Notes: generated by a model from the sequence alone, not told the origin. Counted from the stretch's first letter, positions 1 to 8,318 are shown. The stretch is 34,587 bases of DNA from WHSM01 sp050701635 (GCA_050701635.1 JBOGDF010000010.1:1-34587), one strand, 5' to 3'. Numbers and translations: made by a program.

Positions 1-33
1 GAAGCCACGCCGAGCGGACCCACCAGCGCAAAC

Positions 34-120
34 AGGGTGGTCCCACTACCGGCAATCAGGTGGTCCCATGCTCATGGCAAACCGGGGCGGAAACCGGTCC
101 CATGATCGTGGCAGGCGACA
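34..120. mobile_element. Putative IS21-family terminus (one end only)
   Basis: Three imperfect copies of a short unit, consensus GGTCCCAtgnTCnTGGCA, lie at 39-54, 62-79 and 96-113, and the block ends in GGCGACA at 114-120. Read on the minus strand it starts TGTCGCC and then repeats TGCCAnGAnCATGGGACC. Multiple short repeats behind a TGT... tip is the known architecture of IS21-family ends. The transposase genes would lie left of the window. The element abuts a gene that lacks its N-terminal half, consistent with insertion. The family assignment is inference from the repeat pattern. Confidence 0.5.
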
Positions 121-1409
121 GGGCCCGACAATTTCACGAAAGGGCAATGCAACTGAACATAGACGTGCTCGAGCCGCCGGCCGCCCCCGCCGTAGCGCTA
201 CGCGCCGCACTTGAGCACCACGAGGTAGTCGACATCGACATGGCCGGCGACTTCGCAGGTGCACTGGCTCGTTGGGTGGAGGCGGCGACGGGTGCCCTCG
301 ATGCGGCACATCCCACCGCCGCGTCAGAGCGCGAACGGCTTCTGGTTGAGGTCGGTGAACTCGTCGGCCAGGCACGGACGTGGCGACAACAGCAGGCAGA
401 AGCTCACAAGGCACGCAATGCGTTCCTACTGGCGAATAGTGTCTTCCAAGCGTATCAAGCACATCTGTACGCCTATTTCAAGGAAGTTCTCGACAAGATC
501 TCGACCCGCACGGCCGCAATCTACACAAAGCTTCACCCAGGTGAAGCGCTCACCGACGTTGTCATTGAGCCATGGGGTGAGAAGGGTGTCGAGTTGGCGA
601 TCTCCTTCCATGGCCTCCGGCAAAAGCCGCCGCACGGCGTCCTGAGCGAGTCCCACCTCAATTCCCTTGCCGTAGCGCTATTTCTGGCGATGGCCGAGAC
701 CTTCAACGAACACTTGGACGTCCTAATTCTCGAGGACGTCGTGAACAGTTTTGACGTCGAGCATCGAGCTCAGCTCGCTGAGTTACTGGCAGCTGAGTTC
801 TGTCACCGCCAGGTCATCGTGCTGACCCACGATCGACTCTTCTTTGAGCGGCTGATCAAATTGGCTCCCGGCTGGACAAAGATCCGGTTCACCTCATGGA
901 GTTTCAACAGCGGTCCGCGGACAACCGAATATCGGACCGGCGAGCGGTTGCACGCTGCGATCGCAGCGCTCGATGCAGGCCAACGTGAGGACGCCTCCAT
1001 GAAAGGCCGCAAGGCATTGGAAGATCTGCTCCAAGAGGTCGCTGAGGCGCTTCAAGCTCCCCTTCCGTTTCGTCGAGGTGTCAAGAACGATCATCGCGAG
1101 ATTGGCGAGGTCATGACCGGAGTCCGTAGCCACCTGAAGAAACTCTCCCGGCCGACCTACGACCAACTCCGGAAGCTGCTGGACCACCTGGAGGCCGATG
1201 TCGCGGCAGCCCTAAACACCGACACCCACTCTAGTCAGTCAGATCCCTCAATTGCCGAGGTTCGCTCTGCTCTCGACCGAGTACGCGAACTCGACGCGGC
1301 CTGGACATGTCCTGAGCAGAATTGTGGGACCCGGGTCTGGTTTCAAGGCTCGCCTCAGGCGTCCCGTTGTAGGTGCGGCCAGACCGCCTTTCCGCCCCGT
1401 CCGGGCTGA
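60..1409 (+). pseudogene. SMC/RecN-like ATPase, C-terminal half (5'-truncated)
   Basis: The product carries the distal half of an ABC/SMC-type ATPase head: signature motif LSESHLNSLAVALFLA at about residues 195-210, Walker B VLILEDVVNSFD at about 221-232, and H-loop VLTHD at about 254-258. A long helical stretch (about 85-150) would be the returning arm of the coiled coil. There is no Walker A and no N-terminal lobe, which normally lie several hundred residues upstream. The frame is open to the window start, but its first 20 codons are the repeats of the neighbouring IS-like end, so GTG 60 is probably not a native start. The C-terminus has a helical domain (about 290-405) and a zinc-ribbon-like set of cysteines (CPEQNC ... 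CRCG). ATPases of this kind are common in repair and phage-defence loci. The specific role is unknown and the remnant cannot hydrolyse ATP alone. Confidence 0.7.
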
Positions 1410-1418
1410 TCTGGTACC

Positions 1419-1440
1419 GGCCTGAGCCCAGGCTCAGGCC
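1419..1440. terminator. Bidirectional hairpin between convergent genes
   Basis: GGCCTGAGCC (1419-1428) and GGCTCAGGCC (1431-1440) are perfect 10-bp inverted arms separated by two bases. The hairpin sits between the ATPase remnant and thrS and overlaps the thrS stop codon (1434-1436). There is no T-tract, as is usual for actinobacterial terminators. Confidence 0.6.
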
Positions 1441-3440
1441 GCCGCTGAGGGGCCTTGGTTGGTACGGGTGCGGACGACGTCGGCCACGTGGGCGACCGCT
1501 TCGGCCACCGGAACGCCGTTGCGCTGGGAGCCGTCGCGGTAGCGGAACGACACGGTGCCGGCTTCGACGTCCTGGTCGCCGGCGATCACCATGAACGGGA
1601 TCTTCTGCTGCTGCGCGTTGCGGATCTTCTTCTGCATCCGGTCGTCGGAGGCGTCCACCTCGACCCGGATCCCCTCGGCGTGCAGCCCGTCCGCGAACCC
1701 GCGCAGGTAGTCGGCGTGGTCGTCGCGGATCGGGATACCGACCACCTGCACCGGCGCCAGCCACGCGGGAAACGCGCCGGCGTAGTGCTCCAGCAGGATC
1801 CCGAAGAACCGCTCCTCCGAGCCGAACAGCGCCCGGTGGATCATGTACGGGCGCTGCCGCGAGCCGTCCGCGGCCTGGTACTCCAGGTCGAACCGCTGTG
1901 GCAGCTGCAGGTCGACCTGCAGGGTCGAGAGCTGCCACTTGCGGCCGATCGCGTCTTTGACGTGTACGTCGATCTTCGGCGCGTAGAACGCGGCTTCGCC
2001 CGGGGCCTCCCGGTACTCCATACCCGCCTCGTCGAGGGCGTGCCGCAACGCCGCCTCCGCCTCGGCCCACTCCGCAGGCTCTCCCACGAACTTGTCCGAC
2101 TCGTCGCGGGTGGACAGATCAGCGGTGAACTCGGTGAGGCCGTAGTCCCGGAGCAGGTCGATGACGAACTGCAGCAGGCGCGCCAGCTCGTGCGGCAGCT
2201 GCTCCGGGGTGCAGTAGATGTGCGAGTCGTCCTGGGTGAAGCCCCGGGCGCGGGTCAGACCGTGCACCACACCCGACTTCTCGAACCGGTACACGGTGCC
2301 GAACTCGAAGAGCCGCAGCGGCAACTCGCGGTACGACCGGCCGCGCGAGCGGTAGATCAGGTTGTGCATCGGACAGTTCATCGGCTTCGGGTAGTAGTCC
2401 GCGCCCTCCATCTGCATCGGCGGGTACATGCCCTCGGCGTACCACTGCAGGTGCCCGGAGGTCTCGAACAGCGAGCTCTTGGTCAGGTGCGGGGTGTAGA
2501 CGAACTCGTACCCCGCCTGCTCGTGCCGCTGCCGGGAGTACTCCTCCATCACCCGCCGCACGACACCGCCCTTCGGGTGCCACACCGCGAGCCCCGAGCC
2601 GATCTCGTCGGGGAAGCTGAACAGATCCAGGTCGGCGCCGAGCTTGCGGTGGTCGCGCTTGGCCGCCTCTTCCAGCAGCCGCAGGTGCTCCTTGAGCGCG
2701 TCCCTGGTCGGCCAGGCGGTGCCGTACACCCGCTGCAGTTGGGGGTTCTTCTCACTCCCCCGCCAGTACGCCGCCGCGCTGCGCATCAGCTTGAATGCGC
2801 TGATCAGCCGGGTGGTCGGCAGGTGCGGGCCGCGGCACAGGTCCGACCAGCAGCGCTTGCCGGACTCGGCGTCGAGGTTGTCGTAGACGGACAGCTCGCC
2901 GCCGCCGACCTCCATCACCTCGTCGGTGTCGACGCCCTCGCCCTTGACGTCGACCAGCTCCAGCTTGTACGGCTCGGCCGCCAGCTCCGCCTTCGCCTCG
3001 TCGAGCGAGTCGTACACCCGGCGGGAGAACTTCTGGCCGGACTTGACGATCTCGCGCATCCGCTTCTCGAGCTTGTCGAGATCCTCCGGGTGGAACGGCT
3101 TCGGCACGTCGAAGTCGTAGTAGAAGCCGTCCCGGATCGGCGGCCCGATGCCGAGCTTCGCCTCCGGGTAGAGGTCCTGCACCGCCTGCGCCAGCACGTG
3201 CGCGGTGGAGTGGCGCAGCACGTTCAGCCCGTCGGGGCTGTCCATCGGGACCGGCTCCACCTCGGTGTCGGCGTCCGGGGCCCAGGACAGGTCGCGGAGC
3301 TGGCCGGACGGGTCGCGTACCACCACGATCGCCTTCGGGCCGTGGCTGGGCAGGCCGGCCGCGGCGACGGCGTCCGCGGCCGTCGTACCGGCGCCGACCA
3401 CGACGGGGGCGGTCAGGACGGCGGCACGGTCTGCGGACAC
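1434..3440 (-). CDS. thrS: Threonine-tRNA ligase (ThrRS)
   Basis: Charges tRNA-Thr with threonine in the cytoplasm. The 668 residues show the full class II ThrRS layout: an N-terminal TGS-like domain (about 1-65); an editing domain with HSTAH (His77, His81) and CRGPH, the Cys/His set that hydrolyses Ser-tRNA-Thr; a catalytic core with the zinc-binding region MNCPMHN and motif 2 around RLFEFGTVYRFEKSG; motif 3 near SEERFFGILLEHYAG; and a C-terminal anticodon-binding domain starting near APVQVVGIPIRDD. The length is normal. GTG 3440 is preceded by GAGGAGAAGACC, a good ribosome-binding site. A possible -10 (TAGCAT, plus-strand 3492-3497) lies in the upstream gap. I see no T-box leader. It is convergent with the ATPase remnant and shares a hairpin at its stop. 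Confidence 0.97.
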   Translation of the reverse strand: MSADRAAVLTAPVVVGAGTTAADAVAAAGLPSHGPKAIVVVRDPSGQLRDLSWAPDADTEVEPVPMDSPDGLNVLRHSTAHVLAQAVQDLYPEAKLGIGPPIRDGFYYDFDVPKPFHPEDLDKLEKRMREIVKSGQKFSRRVYDSLDEAKAELAAEPYKLELVDVKGEGVDTDEVMEVGGGELSVYDNLDAESGKRCWSDLCRGPHLPTTRLISAFKLMRSAAAYWRGSEKNPQLQRVYGTAWPTRDALKEHLRLLEEAAKRDHRKLGADLDLFSFPDEIGSGLAVWHPKGGVVRRVMEEYSRQRHEQAGYEFVYTPHLTKSSLFETSGHLQWYAEGMYPPMQMEGADYYPKPMNCPMHNLIYRSRGRSYRELPLRLFEFGTVYRFEKSGVVHGLTRARGFTQDDSHIYCTPEQLPHELARLLQFVIDLLRDYGLTEFTADLSTRDESDKFVGEPAEWAEAEAALRHALDEAGMEYREAPGEAAFYAPKIDVHVKDAIGRKWQLSTLQVDLQLPQRFDLEYQAADGSRQRPYMIHRALFGSEERFFGILLEHYAGAFPAWLAPVQVVGIPIRDDHADYLRGFADGLHAEGIRVEVDASDDRMQKKIRNAQQQKIPFMVIAGDQDVEAGTVSFRYRDGSQRNGVPVAEAVAHVADVVRTRTNQGPSAAA

Positions 3441-3573
3441 GGTCTTCTCCTCGGGTGGGGTCGATCTGGGTAGCCGGGCGGCAACCCACAGATGCTATCG
3501 GCTGCCACACCGGGCGTTGTCCTCGCCACGGTACGACTCGCTCCGCGCGCGGGCGTACCGAGTTTCCCCGGGA

Positions 3574-5943
3574 TCACCGCTTCCAGAACGCGGCGCGCTT
3601 CGGTGGGGCCGGCTTCGGCGGTACGGGCACGGTGGCGTTGCCGCTGAACTGCTCGAGCACGGTCACGGCGAGCTGCCATAGGCGTACCAGCTCGTCGTCG
3701 CCGGCCGGCGGTGGCGCGTCGCAGACCGCGAGCTCCTCGGCGAGCCGGCGCAGCGGGTCCCGCTCGGCGATGCCGAGCTTTTCGAGGTGGCGTACCAGGG
3801 CGTCCAACCGGCTGGCGAGATCGGCCAGCGCGGTCCAGCGCTCCGCCTTGCCGGCGGAGGCCAGCGTGGCCAGCCGCCGCAGCTCCCGCGCCGCCTGCTG
3901 CCGGGCCTCGTCCAGCGGATCGGTCGGGGTTGCCCGGCCCACCGCCGGTTTCGACGCGCCGAGCCCGATCGCGGCCGGCGCAAAACCAGTGACCGCGGCG
4001 GTACGCATCCGCGCCCCGCTCGCCGCCCCCGCCGCCATCGGCGTCGCCGCGGACATCAGCTGCCACCCGGCGGGCAGCTCCACCGGCTGCACCACCTTGT
4101 GCAGCACGCCGCCGTCGGTGGCCACCCGGCTGTCCACCGCCACGTACGCGGTGAACCGGCACAGCACGCCGTACCGCAGGGACAGGTCGACGATCGTCCG
4201 TTCCAGGGCTTCCCGGTGCTTGTCGGAGCCGGTGCCGACGACGTACCGGTCCTCGAGGTCCCGCAACCGGCCCCGCGCCCACACCTTCGCCAGCGCCGGG
4301 TTGGCGGCGGTGACGGGGGCCAGCTCGGCGCGCCACGGCTCCCCGTCGGGGCGGGTGCCGGTGACGGTGACCGTGCCGGTGCGGCCGGCGTACCGACCCA
4401 TGATCCGCAGCGGTACGCCGTCGAACAGGTCCGGCAGCCGGGCCGGCGCCAGCGAGTCGGGGTCGATGCCGTCGCCGGTCAGCCGTACGCCGGTGACCAG
4501 CGGCGTCGCGATCCGCCGGTGGATCCGGTCCATCGCGTCGTCGAGCCGGTCTTCGCTCTCCACCAGCTCGCACCGGCCGCCGCCGGCCGCCGCCAGCCGT
4601 CCCAGGAAGCCGGCGTTCACCGCCTGGTCGATGCCGACGGTGTGTACGCGTACCGCCCCCAGCGCCGGCGCCAGCTCGCGCAGGATCTGGTCCTCGTTGC
4701 CGACCTGCCCGTCGGTGACCAGCACCAGGACGCCGTCCCGCTCCGGGTCGGTGAGTAGCGCCAGTCCGTCCCGGAGCGGCGAGAGCATCTCCGTACCGCC
4801 GCGGGCCTGCAGCCCGGCGAGGAACTCCACCGCGCGGAACCGGTGCCGGTCGGTCGCCGCGACCAGCCCGTCGCCCAGCTCGGGCGGCCGCTCCGAGACG
4901 TTGTCGAAGGCGAGTACGCCGAACCGGTCCTGGCCGGTCAGCGAATCGACGATGCGCGCTGCGGCGCGCCGGGCCGCCACCATCTTCCAGCCGCCCATGC
5001 TGCCGGAGCGGTCCAGCACCAGCACCACGTCGCGCGGCCGCGCGGTCGCGGCGACCGGCGGCGGCAGCAGGGTGAGCTGGAACGTTCCCTGCTCGGGCTG
5101 GTCGGCGTCGGGCGCGACGGACAGCGCCGGGGCGACCTCGTCCGCCTCAGCCCGCAGAGTCCAGCGCAGTACGAAGTCCCGGTTGGGCCGCTCCCCCGGC
5201 GTCACCACGATCCGGGTCACGCCGCCGGTCTCGGTGACGTCGACCTGGTGCAGGCTCGACGCCACGCCGGTAACCGGCAGTCCGGCCGGGTCCAGGCTGA
5301 CGGCGATGCCGAGGCGTACCGGGTTGGGGAAGCCGGGCAGCAGCACCGGCGGGGTGATCCGGGAAGCGTCGGGGACCGCGTCGGTGTCGGGCACGGTGCC
5401 GTCCCCGACGGAGCCTTCGATCGGCGTACCGGGGATGTAGCGCGGGGCCACCACCAGCGGGAACCGGTACGTGGCGGCGCCGTCCTCGTACGGGAGCGCA
5501 CCGGCCAGGGTGAGCCGTACGGTGACGCGCTCGCCGGGCAGGATGTTGCCGACCCGCATCGTGAACACGTCGGGCCGCTCCTCCTCGGCGATCGACGCCC
5601 GCCGGCCCTGCTGGATCGCCTCGTCGTACTCCTCGCGCGCCTGCTGCCGCTCCTTGAGTACGCCCTCGATGACCCGCCCGTCGGCCTCCATCCGCATCGC
5701 GGTGACGGCGGCCCGGTCCGGCAGCGGGAAGATGTACGTCGCCTCCAGCGGCTCGTCGTACGGGTTGACGAAGCCCTGGGTCAGCTCGGTCTCGGCGACC
5801 AGCCCGGTGATCCGGGCGGTGACGTCCAGCTCGTCCAGCGGCAGGTTGCCGCGTTCGGTGGCGAGCGCGCCCACCCCGGAACGCTCGTCCGGCGGCGCCA
5901 GCCCGGCCAGCTCGTCGGCGGTCATCGGCTGCACTCGGATCAT
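3574..5943 (-). CDS. VIT domain / von Willebrand factor A domain protein
   Basis: The 789-residue protein pairs an N-terminal VIT (vault/inter-alpha-trypsin) domain (about 25-165; PLPDRAAVTAM, EGVLKERQQAREEYDEA) with a VWA domain from about residue 303. The VWA carries a complete metal-ion-dependent adhesion site, DRSGSM (Asp311, Ser313, Ser315), plus GGTEM and the downstream VTDGQVG aspartate. The C-terminal third is Ala/Arg-rich and helical. No signal peptide or membrane segment is visible, so it is probably cytoplasmic, unlike the secreted animal counterparts. VIT-VWA proteins are thought to act in metal-dependent protein-protein interactions; the bacterial function is not established. ATG 5943 overlaps the merR stop (ATGA, 5940-5943), so translation is coupled and the promoter is that of merR. 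Confidence 0.9.
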   Translation of the reverse strand: MIRVQPMTADELAGLAPPDERSGVGALATERGNLPLDELDVTARITGLVAETELTQGFVNPYDEPLEATYIFPLPDRAAVTAMRMEADGRVIEGVLKERQQAREEYDEAIQQGRRASIAEEERPDVFTMRVGNILPGERVTVRLTLAGALPYEDGAATYRFPLVVAPRYIPGTPIEGSVGDGTVPDTDAVPDASRITPPVLLPGFPNPVRLGIAVSLDPAGLPVTGVASSLHQVDVTETGGVTRIVVTPGERPNRDFVLRWTLRAEADEVAPALSVAPDADQPEQGTFQLTLLPPPVAATARPRDVVLVLDRSGSMGGWKMVAARRAAARIVDSLTGQDRFGVLAFDNVSERPPELGDGLVAATDRHRFRAVEFLAGLQARGGTEMLSPLRDGLALLTDPERDGVLVLVTDGQVGNEDQILRELAPALGAVRVHTVGIDQAVNAGFLGRLAAAGGGRCELVESEDRLDDAMDRIHRRIATPLVTGVRLTGDGIDPDSLAPARLPDLFDGVPLRIMGRYAGRTGTVTVTGTRPDGEPWRAELAPVTAANPALAKVWARGRLRDLEDRYVVGTGSDKHREALERTIVDLSLRYGVLCRFTAYVAVDSRVATDGGVLHKVVQPVELPAGWQLMSAATPMAAGAASGARMRTAAVTGFAPAAIGLGASKPAVGRATPTDPLDEARQQAARELRRLATLASAGKAERWTALADLASRLDALVRHLEKLGIAERDPLRRLAEELAVCDAPPPAGDDELVRLWQLAVTVLEQFSGNATVPVPPKPAPPKRAAFWKR

Positions 5944-6596
5944 GGTGTCTCCCCCTCGGGTACGGCCGCGGTACGGCCCGCCAGCTGGTCGAGCAGCGGC
6001 TGCGCGGACGCGCGTACCGCCGGAAGGTCTTCTGGGTCTGGTGGCGTGTCCAGCAGCAGGCTGACGCCCTCGGCCAACTCGACCGTGTAGCGCACCCGCA
6101 CCCCGTCACGCGTCACTGCCCGCCCGGCGGCCGCTGCATGGCCGGCAGGCGTCGCCGCCGTGCCCGCGTGCAGCGCTGTCGTGGCGGCGGCTGGCGTCGC
6201 GGGCGTGCTGGCCGGCGCGGTGCGCCAGAACCGTCGTGCCGGCGTGGCCGGCGCGGGCTGAGGCGCGCCGGCGAGCTGCTCGCCGGAGATCCCGGTGATC
6301 CGGCGCAGGGTCGCGTCGGTGGCGCCGGCCAGCTCGGCCTGGATCGCGGCGAGCGGCTTGCCCGCCGCCTGCAGCCGCTTGATCGCGACCAGCTGCAGCA
6401 GGTGGCGACGGCCATACCGCCCGGTACGGCCGCGCAGCGCGGGCCGGTCGAGCAGCCCGATCGTGGTGTACCACCGGATCGCGCGCCTGTCCGGCAGCTC
6501 GCGCACCCGCCGGCTGGTCTGACCGGCGCGGCCGTCGCCGAGCTGGGTGGCCACGTGCGCCACCAGCTCGTCCAGGGTCCAACCGGTCTCCGTCAT
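5940..6596 (-). CDS. MerR-family transcriptional regulator
   Basis: Product of 218 residues. A MerR winged helix-turn-helix occupies about residues 25-90: RAIRWYTTIGLLDRP is the HTH/wing region, GRTGRYGRRHLLQLVAIKR the second helix pair and ALAAIQAEL-like residues follow. An Ala/Pro-rich linker (about 105-155) leads to a short C-terminal segment (VRYTVELAEGVSLLLD) with no cysteine cluster, so it does not look like a metal sensor. ATG 6596 is chosen because the HTH begins right after it; a longer upstream frame would read through the promoter. The start lies 4-7 nt from a -10-like hexamer, so the mRNA is probably leaderless. It is the first gene of a two-gene operon with the VIT/VWA gene and probably controls it and itself. 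Confidence 0.88.
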   Translation of the reverse strand: MTETGWTLDELVAHVATQLGDGRAGQTSRRVRELPDRRAIRWYTTIGLLDRPALRGRTGRYGRRHLLQLVAIKRLQAAGKPLAAIQAELAGATDATLRRITGISGEQLAGAPQPAPATPARRFWRTAPASTPATPAAATTALHAGTAATPAGHAAAAGRAVTRDGVRVRYTVELAEGVSLLLDTPPDPEDLPAVRASAQPLLDQLAGRTAAVPEGETP

Positions 6597-6600
6597 GCCG

Positions 6601-6632
6601 CCAATACTGTCACTGTCATATGACAGTGTCAA
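6601..6632 (-). promoter_or_regulatory. MerR-type long-spacer promoter with palindromic operator
   Basis: On the minus strand a consensus -35 TTGACA (plus 6627-6632) is followed by a 16-bp perfect palindrome ACTGTCATATGACAGT (6612-6627) and a -10-like GTATTG/TATTGG (6601-6607). The spacer is 19-20 bp instead of 17, as in promoters that MerR proteins untwist. An extra ACTGTC half-site adjoins. The -10 is so close to ATG 6596 that the transcript should be leaderless. The palindrome also lies just upstream of the divergent SCP2-like gene, whose -10-like TAGAAT is at 6655-6660. Confidence 0.75.
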
Positions 6633-6699
6633 CATAGAGCGTCGAGCCGCGGCATAGAATTCGCGCACCCCGCCGGACGGACAACCGAGGAGTACGCGA

Positions 6700-7176
6700 T
6701 TGCGGCGCGAGTGGATCAGGCAGCTGCTGCGTGCGGCGAACTCCCAGGGCAGCGGCCGCGACCGGCTGGCCCGCCTCCTCGACGAACTCTCCGACCAGCA
6801 GCTCGACCAGCTGGAACGCGGCATGTGGCGCAAGCTGCTGCTCGGTGGACTCGCCCGCGGCCTGCCCACCCGGTTCAGCGCCCGGCGCGCCGGTGACCTG
6901 CAGGCCCGGATCGAAGCCCGGTTCCCGCACCCGGACGGCCTGGATCCGGACCGCTTCGAGATCCAGATCGCCGACGGCCGGTGTCTGGTACGCCGCGGCG
7001 CCGCCGCCGACCCGGACATGACCTGCACGATCACGATCGCCGACCTGCTGCGCCTCAGCCGCGGCAGCACCAACCTGATGATTCTGTGGGTACGCGGTGA
7101 CCTGAAGCTAGACGGCGACCCGTACCTGATGTGGAAGCTGCCGGACCTGTTCGCCGGCCCCGACGCCCCGCGCTAA
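6700..7176 (+). CDS. SCP2 sterol-binding-domain-like protein
   Basis: Product of 158 residues. After a basic helical N-terminus (RREWIRQLLRAANSQG), residues about 60-155 match an SCP2 / sterol carrier fold: FEIQIADGRCLVRRG, a PDMTCTITIADLLRL strand-helix and WVRGDLKLDGDPYLMWKL, where the GDLKLDGD turn is characteristic. Such domains bind lipids or acyl-CoA. The start is TTG 6700, supported by GAGGAG at 6687-6692. It is transcribed divergently from merR and may share its operator. The ligand is unknown. Confidence 0.75.
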   Translation: MRREWIRQLLRAANSQGSGRDRLARLLDELSDQQLDQLERGMWRKLLLGGLARGLPTRFSARRAGDLQARIEARFPHPDGLDPDRFEIQIADGRCLVRRGAAADPDMTCTITIADLLRLSRGSTNLMILWVRGDLKLDGDPYLMWKLPDLFAGPDAPR

Positions 7177-7275
7177 CGCCGCTCGGACGCGCCGCGGATA
7201 GCGCAGCTTCGGCAGCACCTGGTCGGCGTGGAACCGGAAGAAGCCGTCCTGCTCGTGGCAGCGAGCGAACCACGT
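7177..7275 (-). pseudogene. Possible 3' gene remnant on the minus strand
   Basis: Between the SCP2-like stop and a purine-rich tract (about 7279-7350), the minus strand reads a protein-like peptide containing EQDGFFRFHADQVLPKLR, with strong third-position G/C as in native genes. It has no start, no family I can name, and both ends run into unrelated sequence. It looks like a leftover of a chromosomal gene at the edge of the accessory island. Low confidence. Confidence 0.3.
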
Positions 7276-7362
7276 ACCCACAAGAAGGGAGGAAAGGAGA
7301 GGAGGAAACGGCGAGAAGAAGCGCAACGACGCGAGAGCGAAAACGAGAGAGGGCCGCACGCG

Positions 7363-7384
7363 GGGGGCTCGGGGGGTCGTCCCC
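7363..7384. repeat. 22-bp dispersed inverted repeat, copy 1
   Basis: This 22-mer is the exact reverse complement of 16791-16812, 9.4 kb away, just past the tRNA-Val(GAC) terminator. It contains GGGG-TCGT-CCCC, so it can fold as a short hairpin. Copy 1 lies seven bases before the ATG of the HTH gene at the left edge of the island. Confidence 0.65.
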
Positions 7385-7390
7385 GACAAC

Positions 7391-7738
7391 ATGACGAGCG
7401 ACCAGGTGCGCGCTTTCCGCGCACAGGAATAGCCCGAGCTCGTGGACCTACTCCGCGCCTACTCGAAACGCTCCGACCTAGCTGACGACCTCGCCGTAGT
7501 GCTGGCCAAGCTGGCGTCGGCCGGAAGCGATCATGTGCCGTTCGCGCCGAGCGTGCGCTCGGTCAACGCTGCCGCATCGCGATCGGCGTCCCCCGCTGCC
7601 CGGCTCGGGGCTGACGGTGCACTGGGACTGGCCGCTGCTTACGACGCTGGCACGACGCGCTCGGAGCTGGCCGCCCGGTACGGCATCAGCGTCAGCACGG
7701 TGGCGCGGTTGCTGCGGGAGCACCGGCAGAACTCGTAA
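7391..7738 (+). pseudogene. HTH protein interrupted by an amber codon
   Basis: ATG 7391 opens a frame reading MTSDQVRAFRAQE, hits TAG at 7430-7432, then continues in the same frame through PELVDLLRAYSKRSDLADDL to 7738. The C-terminus, AARYGISVSTVARLLREH, is a resolvase/invertase-type helix-turn-helix. A single C-to-T change (CAG to TAG) would explain the stop. Translation could restart at GTG 7442, giving 98 residues with the HTH intact, so a shortened DNA-binding protein may still be made. No convincing ribosome-binding site precedes either start. Partners and function unknown. Confidence 0.55.
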
Positions 7739-7760
7739 CTGGGCGGCTACGCTCAAGCCT

Positions 7761-8288
7761 GTGACTGTAGCTTCCTTCGTCATCGCCGTGCTGGCCTTCT
7801 TGGTGAGCGGCGTTTCGCTCGGTTGGAACATTGTCAGCTTCTTGCTGCAAGGGCAGCGGGCCGAACTGAGCGTGACTCCTATGCGGCTGCTCAACCCGAT
7901 GATGGGCAGCGAGATGGAGCCGGTCGTTCAGATCACTGTTAGAGCGACCGGCCGACAACCAATCGAGGTAACAGGCTGGAGCTTGACCTTTCCGGACAAC
8001 GCGCATCTGCACTCGGTCCTGATTGAGACGCAATACGGCAATCTCAGCTCAGTTCACCTAGGCGACAAGATTCCGAAAGTGATTCAACCAGGAAGCAGTG
8101 GTTCTTTTCATCTGCCGCAGGTTGCTATCGAGAAGGCCGCAGAGGTTCACAAGCTAGACCCGCGTAAGGGGCACATCCAGGTATACTTCGCCGCCCGGAA
8201 GCAACTTCGCGATAAGAAGAGTATTGCCGAACGGCTAGCGCCACGCGGGAAGACGGTTACCGCACCTAAAGAGAGCAAAGCTGGCTAG
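7761..8288 (+). CDS. Membrane-anchored protein of unknown function
   Basis: Product of 175 residues. One N-terminal membrane helix (FVIAVLAFLVSGVSLGWNIV, about residues 5-24) is followed by a soluble region of alternating strands (AELSVTPMRLL, VVQITVRATGRQPIEVTGW, SGSFHLPQVAIEKAAEV) that suggests a beta-sandwich, and a basic Lys-rich tail. I do not recognise the family. GTG 7761 is chosen because the membrane helix starts right after it; TACGCT at about 7748-7753 could be a -10 for a leaderless message. GC is lower than in the flanking chromosome, fitting an accessory gene. Confidence 0.7.
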   Translation: MTVASFVIAVLAFLVSGVSLGWNIVSFLLQGQRAELSVTPMRLLNPMMGSEMEPVVQITVRATGRQPIEVTGWSLTFPDNAHLHSVLIETQYGNLSSVHLGDKIPKVIQPGSSGSFHLPQVAIEKAAEVHKLDPRKGHIQVYFAARKQLRDKKSIAERLAPRGKTVTAPKESKAG

Positions 8289-8318
8289 CCACGCGATGCC
8301 ACTAAGTGGACTTGAAGA

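Noticed and set aside
1455..3473. 672-codon plus-strand open frame across thrS
   Set aside because: Antisense shadow produced by high GC; arginine/valine/leucine-rich with no domain, and thrS is unambiguous on the other strand.
3441..3573. T-box leader upstream of thrS
   Set aside because: The gap is only 133 bp and no T-box consensus or specifier stem-loop could be recognised.
3455..5440. 661-codon plus-strand frame opposite the VIT/VWA gene
   Set aside because: Ser/Arg/Thr/Pro-rich shadow with no recognisable domain; VIT and VWA motifs are on the minus strand.
5940..7073. 377-codon version of the MerR gene
   Set aside because: The extension upstream of ATG 6596 reads through the -35/-10 and palindrome and through the divergent SCP2-like gene on the other strand; it has no MerR-related content.
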